This document shows, piece after piece, positions 13,586-16,864 of a stretch of DNA of 16,864 nucleotides. The position numbers and the translations under genes are program-made. Location of the stretch: contig DFYP01000123.1 of assembly GCA_002382645.1 (NCBI GenBank), positions 1,740-18,603 of the forward strand. Reading direction: 5' to 3'. The first letter of the stretch is position 1; every line of letters starts with the position of its first letter. The stretch is from Desulfovibrio sp. UBA4079 (GTDB taxonomy: Bacteria > Desulfobacterota > Desulfovibrionia > Desulfovibrionales > Desulfovibrionaceae). The notes under the pieces were generated by a model, which was not told the origin of the DNA, did no database searches, and saw only the letters and a program-made list of their open reading frames with translations.

Positions 13586-13860
13586 ACTCCCCTCCAGTCT
13601 CCTTCATCCCCGCCCGGGCCGTTCTTGTCAAGGGGCCTGGTCCCGTTCACGGAAAGGCCGGGGATTCGCGCGGTCCCGCTCGCGCAAACCGGCGCGGGCC
13701 ACGGCGCTTTCCGGAACCCGCCGAGGCGCGCCGGACCTGGGCCGCCGACCCTCCCGGCCTGTACGGAATTTGCGCACGAAATGGACCAAGGTGAGCAATC
13801 CTGCCGCGTTCCGGACCCGGGCCCATGGGCCAACATCCCGGATATACAGGAAGTCTGTTT
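13586..13860. other. Divergent intergenic region upstream of the sigma-54 promoter
   Basis: No gene is supported. Features seen are the degenerate hairpin-plus-tail element at 13632-13658 and a perfect 12-bp palindrome GGCCCATGGGCC at 13820-13831, about 60 bp before the predicted start site. The region should hold the TPR-gene promoter and the enhancer sites for the sigma-54 promoter. None was identified with confidence. Confidence 0.5.
13632..13658 (+). repeat. Hairpin-plus-tail element, site 4 (degenerate)
   Basis: The tail GTTCACGGAAAGGCC matches other copies, while the hairpin (GGGGCCTGGTCCC) is poorly formed. It lies in a divergent gap and not after a gene, so it is not a terminator here. 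Confidence 0.4.
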
Positions 13861-13876
13861 TGGCACGGGCATTGCT
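13861..13876 (+). promoter_or_regulatory. Sigma-54 (RpoN) -24/-12 promoter
   Basis: TGGCACG-GGCA-TTGCT is a full match to the RpoN consensus TGGCACG-N4-TTGCW. GG (13862-13863) and GC (13874-13875) are exactly 10 bp apart. Transcription should start near 13887, 29 bases before the GTG start of the small secreted protein. Activation would need an enhancer-binding protein, not present in the window. Confidence 0.85.
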
Positions 13877-13915
13877 CAAGCACTGGAGGCGGCCCTTGGC
13901 CGCCGGGAGGTCGCG

Positions 13916-14239
13916 GTGCGCTACGGAACAAAGACCATCATCTTGCTGGCCCTGGGGATCTGGCTCCTGGCCCTGCCGCTGCACGCGGCCGAGGCCGTGG
14001 AGCTGCCCGTGCTCGGCGGGGTGGCCGACCGCGGCCCGGGCGAGGTGCCCGAGGGCGAAAGCTTCCTGCTCACGGTCACGGACCCCGACCCCCTGACCAC
14101 CAAGGGCCTCGCCGGGCTCCAGGCCGGGGACCGGGTGGAGGTCAAGCGCCTGGGCCGGGACACCTGGACCCTCAAGAACCTCACACGCCAGAGCGCGCTC
14201 GTGCTCACCGGCAACACCGACTTCACCGGCGGCAAGTAG
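13916..14239 (+). CDS. Small secreted (periplasmic) protein of unknown function
   Basis: The 107-aa precursor has a clear signal peptide (basic RYGTK, hydrophobic IILLALGIWLLALPL, then HAAEA). The mature part of about 80 residues looks beta-rich: SFLLTVTDPDPL, GDRVEVKRLG, DTWTLKNLT and SALVLTGN. It has no cysteine. No family was recognised. The start is GTG 13916 with GGGAGG six bases upstream. The reading frame stays open far upstream but lacks a start with a ribosome binding site, and the sigma-54 promoter places the start here. lpxR follows after 52 bp, so both are probably expressed together under RpoN control. A periplasmic role tied to lipid A remodelling is inference. Confidence 0.8.
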   Translation: MRYGTKTIILLALGIWLLALPLHAAEAVELPVLGGVADRGPGEVPEGESFLLTVTDPDPLTTKGLAGLQAGDRVEVKRLGRDTWTLKNLTRQSALVLTGNTDFTGGK

Positions 14240-14291
14240 CCGCGCCTTGACCTGGGGCGTCATCCGAGGTAGCCAAACCCCGGAAGCGCCC

Positions 14292-15368
14292 ATGAACCGT
14301 ACCTTCGCCGTCCTCCTCCTGCTGCTCCTGGCAGCCGCCCCGGGCTCCGCCCTGGCCCAGGACATGCTCGCCCGCAATTCGCGGGACAGCTCCACGATCA
14401 TCACCTCGGTGGAGAACGACAAGTTCCTGGGCGGCACGGACGAGGAGTACACCAACGGGATCAAGCTCACCTGGGTCTCGCCGGACCTGACCCCGGGCCG
14501 CGACGAGCCCGGCAGGCCGGAATGGGTGCGCGGGCTGCTGGCCTCCCTGGACCCCTGGCTCTCGGCCTTTCCCCAGCTCTACGACACCTCGCGCCAGCGC
14601 TCCGTGGCCCTGTCCCTGGGCCAGAGCATCTACACCCCGCGGGACGTCTATGCCGAGAACCCGCCCACGAGCCAGCGGCCCTACGCGGGCTGGCTGTACA
14701 CCTCGCTGGCCCTGCACTCCAAGAACGAGACCGAACTGGACACCCTGGAGCTGACCCTCGGCGTCGTGGGGCCCTCGGCCCTGGGCGAGGAGGTCCAGAA
14801 CAACTTCCACAACGCCATCGGCTCGCGCCGCTCCGAGGGCTGGAGCCACCAGCTCCACGACGAGCCCGGGCTCATGCTCACCTGGCAGCGCAACTGGCGG
14901 TTCATGGCCCTGGACCTGCCCTCGGGCCTGGGCCTGGACGTGATCCCGCACGCCGGCGTCACCGCGGGCAACGTGGCCACCTACGCCAACGCGGGCGGCG
15001 AGCTGCGCTTCGGCCTGAACCTGCCCGCGGACTTCGGCACGGCCCTCATCGGCCCGGGCTCGGGCGTGAGCGCGCCCGTGGCCGTGAACAGCGAGCGGCT
15101 GGGGGCCTCGCGCTGGTGGGGCGCGCACGTCTTCGCGGGCGCGGACGGACGGGCCGTGGCCCGGGACATCTTCCTGGACGGCAACACCTGGGAGCAGAGC
15201 CCGCACGTGACCAAGGAGCCCCTGGTGGCCGACCTGCTGGCCGGGGCCAGCGTGACCCTGGGCGACTTCAGCGTGACCTACACCCAGGCCTACCGCACCC
15301 AGGAATACGAGGGCCAGCCCGGCGGCGGGCACACCTTCGGGTCCCTGTCCCTGTCCTACAGCTACTAG
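14292..15368 (+). CDS. lpxR: LpxR-type lipid A 3'-O-deacylase (outer membrane)
   Basis: LpxR is an outer-membrane beta-barrel that removes the 3'-acyloxyacyl group of lipid A in a Ca2+-dependent reaction, changing surface properties and immune recognition. The 358-aa precursor has a signal peptide (about 1-22, SALA before QD). Family motifs are TSVENDKFLGGTDEEYTNG (38-56), LGQSIYTPRD (109-118), QRPYAGWLY (128-136), GVVGPSALGEEVQNNFHNAIG (157-177, H173) and GWSHQLHDEP (183-192). N42, D43 and H173 correspond to the Asn-Asp and His of the active site described for Salmonella LpxR. The protein ends in SLSYSY, an aromatic barrel end. ATG 14292 has GGAAG upstream. It probably shares the sigma-54 promoter of the preceding gene, although TTGACC at 14248 could be part of a weak internal promoter. 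Confidence 0.88.
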   Translation: MNRTFAVLLLLLLAAAPGSALAQDMLARNSRDSSTIITSVENDKFLGGTDEEYTNGIKLTWVSPDLTPGRDEPGRPEWVRGLLASLDPWLSAFPQLYDTSRQRSVALSLGQSIYTPRDVYAENPPTSQRPYAGWLYTSLALHSKNETELDTLELTLGVVGPSALGEEVQNNFHNAIGSRRSEGWSHQLHDEPGLMLTWQRNWRFMALDLPSGLGLDVIPHAGVTAGNVATYANAGGELRFGLNLPADFGTALIGPGSGVSAPVAVNSERLGASRWWGAHVFAGADGRAVARDIFLDGNTWEQSPHVTKEPLVADLLAGASVTLGDFSVTYTQAYRTQEYEGQPGGGHTFGSLSLSYSY

Positions 15369-15416
15369 CCTCAGGGCCGTTGAAAATTCCCGGCTGCCCG
15401 CGTTGCATCGAACAGG

Positions 15417-15444
15417 GTCCCTTCGGGACTTTCACGGAACAGCC
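15417..15444 (+). repeat. Hairpin-plus-tail element, site 5
   Basis: GTCCC-TTC-GGGAC is followed by TTTCACGGAACAGCC. CTTTCACG (15429-15436) pairs with CGTGAAAG (15463-15470) of the next, inverted element. Confidence 0.6.
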
Positions 15445-15455
15445 AAGAGCGCTGC

Positions 15456-15482
15456 GCCTTTTCGTGAAAGGGCCAATGGCCC
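15456..15482 (-). repeat. Hairpin-plus-tail element, site 6
   Basis: On the minus strand GGGCC-ATT-GGCCC is followed by TTTCACGAAAAGGC. It is head-to-head with site 5. Confidence 0.6.
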
Positions 15483-15546
15483 CGCCTTGGCCTCCGGGTT
15501 TTTGAACGGCCCCGGGGAGAACAGCCAAAACGCCCAGCCCTCCCCT

Positions 15547-15573
15547 GCCTTTCCGTAAATGGGGCGCAGCCCC
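15547..15573 (-). repeat. Hairpin-plus-tail element, site 7
   Basis: On the minus strand GGGGC-TGC-GCCCC is followed by ATTTACGGAAAGGC. It lies 11 bp before the -35 of the Hsp20 operon, pointing away from it. Confidence 0.6.
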
Positions 15574-15584
15574 TCCACAGGGTG

Positions 15585-15612
15585 TTGACAACCTCCTGTC
15601 CGTGTCTATTTT
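15585..15612 (+). promoter_or_regulatory. Promoter of the Hsp20 operon
   Basis: A perfect TTGACA (15585-15590) and TATTTT (15607-15612) are 16 bp apart, followed by a leader with AAGGAGG (15630-15636) six bases before the ATG. It looks like a sigma-70 promoter. No CIRCE palindrome and no clear sigma-32 -10 (CCCCAT type) is seen, so the mode of heat control is open. Confidence 0.7.
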
Positions 15613-15642
15613 TTCCCCAGCAAGGACACAAGGAGGTTTCGC

Positions 15643-16053
15643 ATGGTGCTCGACTTCAACACTTTTTACGCTTTTCCGGACCGTTTCGACCGGCTCGTGG
15701 AGGAGTTCCTCCGTCCGGCCTACGGCGACCGGCGCATGGCCTATCCGCCGCTGAACTTCAGCGAGGACGAGGAGAATCTCTACGTGCGCGCCGAGATCCC
15801 GGGCGCCGAGATGAACGACCTGGAGATCACCCTGGCGGACAAGACCCTGCTCATCAAGGGCGAGCGCAAGCCCGAGCAGGGCAAGTACTTCCGCCAGGAG
15901 CGCCCGGCCGGGGCCTTCCAGCGGGTGGTCCGGCTGAACGTGCCCGTGGACCGCGACAAGGTGCGCGCCGGGCTGGTCAACGGCATCCTCACCGTGACCC
16001 TGCCCAAGAGCGAGGACATCAAGCCCCGTCGCGTGAGCATCGACGTGAAGTAG
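15643..16053 (+). CDS. Small heat-shock protein, Hsp20/alpha-crystallin family
   Basis: This 136-aa cytoplasmic ATP-independent holdase binds unfolding proteins and keeps them refoldable. The alpha-crystallin domain runs about 37-136: NLYVRAEIPGAEMNDLEITL (45-64), LLIKGERK (69-76), FQRVVRLNVPVDRDKVRAGL (92-111) and the signature NGILTVTLPK (113-122). The short N-terminal arm has aromatic residues (FNTFYAFPDRFDRL). The C-terminus lacks a clear I-x-I motif but has VSI. The start is ATG 15643 with a full AAGGAGG. The second Hsp20 gene follows after 10 bp. Its N-terminus is more like class A bacterial Hsp20 than the downstream copy. Confidence 0.93.
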   Translation: MVLDFNTFYAFPDRFDRLVEEFLRPAYGDRRMAYPPLNFSEDEENLYVRAEIPGAEMNDLEITLADKTLLIKGERKPEQGKYFRQERPAGAFQRVVRLNVPVDRDKVRAGLVNGILTVTLPKSEDIKPRRVSIDVK

Positions 16054-16063
16054 GGAGGCCGCC

Positions 16064-16426
16064 ATGAACGAGAACAAGCCTGAAGAGAAGAGCCTGCCCG
16101 CCCTGCGCCCGTCCACGGACATCCTGGAGCGCGCGGACGGCTACTGGGTGTACATGGACATGCCCGGCGTGGACCGCAAGGACCTGGTCCTGGACCTGCG
16201 CGAGAGCGAGCTGGCCGTGTCCGGCAAGACGAGCGTCATGGCCTCGGACAAGGAGCGCTTCCTGGAGGTCCAGTTCGGGTCCGGCGAATACCGCCAGACC
16301 ATCGCGCTCTCGGACCTGGTGAACCGCGCGGGCATCAAGGCCACGCTCAAGAACGGCGTGCTCGAGCTGTTCCTGCCCAAGGTCGAGCAGATCAAGCCGC
16401 GGCGCATCGAGATCACCGCCGACTGA
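16064..16426 (+). CDS. Second small heat-shock protein, Hsp20 family
   Basis: This 120-aa Hsp20 shows PSTDILERADGYWVYMDMPG (16-35), KDLVLDLRESELAVSGKT (39-56), EYRQTIALSD (75-84), KATLKNGVLELFLPK (92-106) and a C-terminal IKPRRIEITAD with an I-x-I motif (IEI). The N-terminal arm is short and charged (MNENKPEEKS), unlike the aromatic arm of its neighbour. The two could form mixed oligomers, as other bacterial Hsp20 pairs do. GGAGG lies five bases before ATG 16064, right after the upstream stop, so they are one operon. A strong terminator follows. Divergent sequences suggest an old duplication. Confidence 0.92.
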   Translation: MNENKPEEKSLPALRPSTDILERADGYWVYMDMPGVDRKDLVLDLRESELAVSGKTSVMASDKERFLEVQFGSGEYRQTIALSDLVNRAGIKATLKNGVLELFLPKVEQIKPRRIEITAD

Positions 16427-16459
16427 GCGGACGGAAGTTTCCTCCCAGCCCCTCCAGCG

Positions 16460-16498
16460 CGAGCCCTCCGGGACGGTCCCGGGGGGCTCGTCGTTTTT
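16460..16498 (+). terminator. Intrinsic terminator of the Hsp20 operon
   Basis: A 14-bp stem with one G-T pair (CGAGCCCTCCGGGA / TCCCGGGGGGCTCG) and loop CGG is followed by TCGTTTTT. It is the strongest terminator in the window. Confidence 0.92.
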
Positions 16499-16579
16499 CC
16501 GCCGCCGCCTGGCTCCCCGGGTCTGGCGGCCAGGCTGGCGATGGGCTATGCTGCCTCCTTCCGGAACAGTGGAGGATGC

Positions 16580-16864
16580 GTGCCCCCTGATTCATCCCAG
16601 TCCCCGCCCGATCCGGCCCCGCGGCCGCGGATCGTGGCCCTGGGCGCCTCGGCCGGAGGCCTGGAGGCCCTGCGCCTGTTCTTCTCCCATCTGCCCCCGG
16701 ACACCGGGCTGTGCTTCCTGGTGCTCCAGCACCTGGACCCGGAGCGCAACAGCGCCCTGCCCGAGATCCTCTCCCGCCACACGACCCTGCCCGTGCGCCT
16801 GGTGCGGGACCGGGACGCGCCGCAGCCCGACAGCGTGCTCATCCTGCCGCCGGGCATGGTCCCG
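16580..16864 (+). CDS. CheB-type protein-glutamate methylesterase, N-terminal part
   Basis: The frame is open to the window end, giving 95 codons. After a Pro-rich leader (PPDSSQSPPDPAPRPR) it reads IVALGASAGGLEALRLFF, the start of a CheB methylesterase domain. The catalytic Ser lies in GASAGG and the catalytic His in VLQHLDPE. RDRDAPQPDSVLILPPG follows, as in the family. There is no receiver domain before it, unlike classical CheB. This is typical of CheB-CheR-PAS fusion proteins, but the rest lies outside the window. The start is GTG 16580 with GGAGG four bases upstream. The ATG at 16576 is in another frame and stops after four codons. The CheR gene at 7390 is 8 kb away and not obviously linked. 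Confidence 0.88.
   Translation, partial: MPPDSSQSPPDPAPRPRIVALGASAGGLEALRLFFSHLPPDTGLCFLVLQHLDPERNSALPEILSRHTTLPVRLVRDRDAPQPDSVLILPPGMVP

Larger units (their letters stand above)
15375..15511 (+). repeat. GGCCGTT palindrome, enlarged copy with nested hairpins
   Basis: The outer arms GGCCGTTGAAAATTCC (15375-15390) and GGGTTTTTGAACGGCC (15496-15511) match those at 7108-7151. Here the arms enclose about 105 nt instead of about 18. The interior holds two hairpin-plus-tail elements in opposite directions (15417 and 15456) joined by an 8-bp inverted repeat. It lies seven bp after the lpxR stop and may end that transcript. Confidence 0.7.

Noticed and set aside
12935..13915. Extension of the small secreted-protein frame far upstream
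   Set aside because: It runs antisense through the TPR gene and across the sigma-54 promoter. The GTG at 13916 has a ribosome binding site and begins a proper signal peptide.
1..16864. CRISPR arrays, defence islands, prophage or IS genes
   Set aside because: No regularly spaced repeats and no Cas, nuclease, integrase or transposase motifs were found on either strand.

Overview
This window is GC-rich (about two-thirds G+C by eye), densely coded bacterial chromosome. The organism is probably a deltaproteobacterium of the Desulfovibrionales type. That is an inference from composition, codon use and gene mix: CheR next to an HDOD protein, QueH instead of QueG, tandem Hsp20 genes, a perfect sigma-54 promoter and many Gram-negative envelope proteins. 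No rRNA, tRNA, CRISPR array, integrase or transposase was seen.

Layout. 1-696 is the C-terminal part of a sensor histidine kinase. 1003-3400 is a two-gene minus-strand block, a CaCA-type cation exchanger and a small DMT/YdcZ-like transporter. It is bracketed by two inverted copies of a two-module repeat. 3445-5754 runs rightward: epoxyqueuosine reductase QueH, a four-TM membrane protein and the radical-SAM heme chaperone HemW. A degenerate receiver-domain protein (5802-6200, minus) is divergent from an acyl-ACP thioesterase (6361-7116). 7390-9471 is a CheR methyltransferase and HDOD-protein pair.

9661-15368 is an envelope region. It holds a 537-aa lipoprotein of unknown function with heptapeptide repeats and an outer-membrane beta-barrel, each with its own promoter and ending in an identical terminator. 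A minus-strand pair follows (TPR protein and an 83-aa membrane protein). Then a perfect -24/-12 promoter leads into a small secreted protein and an LpxR-type lipid A 3'-O-deacylase. 15643-16426 is a tandem Hsp20 operon closed by a strong terminator. 16580 to the end is the start of a CheB-type methylesterase protein.

The most unusual content lies between the genes. There are three families of short structured repeats: (i) the inverted two-module element around the transporter block, one copy carrying an extra structured segment of about 124 bp; (ii) a small GC hairpin followed by a conserved tail close to TTTCnCGGAAAGGC, at about seven sites, several directly after stop codons; (iii) a palindrome bounded by GGCCGTTGAAAA and TTTTTGAACGGCC, once compact (7108-7151) and once enlarged by a pair of family (ii) hairpins (15375-15511). 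The sigma-54 promoter upstream of lpxR and a near-perfect 19-bp dyad over the -10 of the lipoprotein gene are the clearest regulatory signals.
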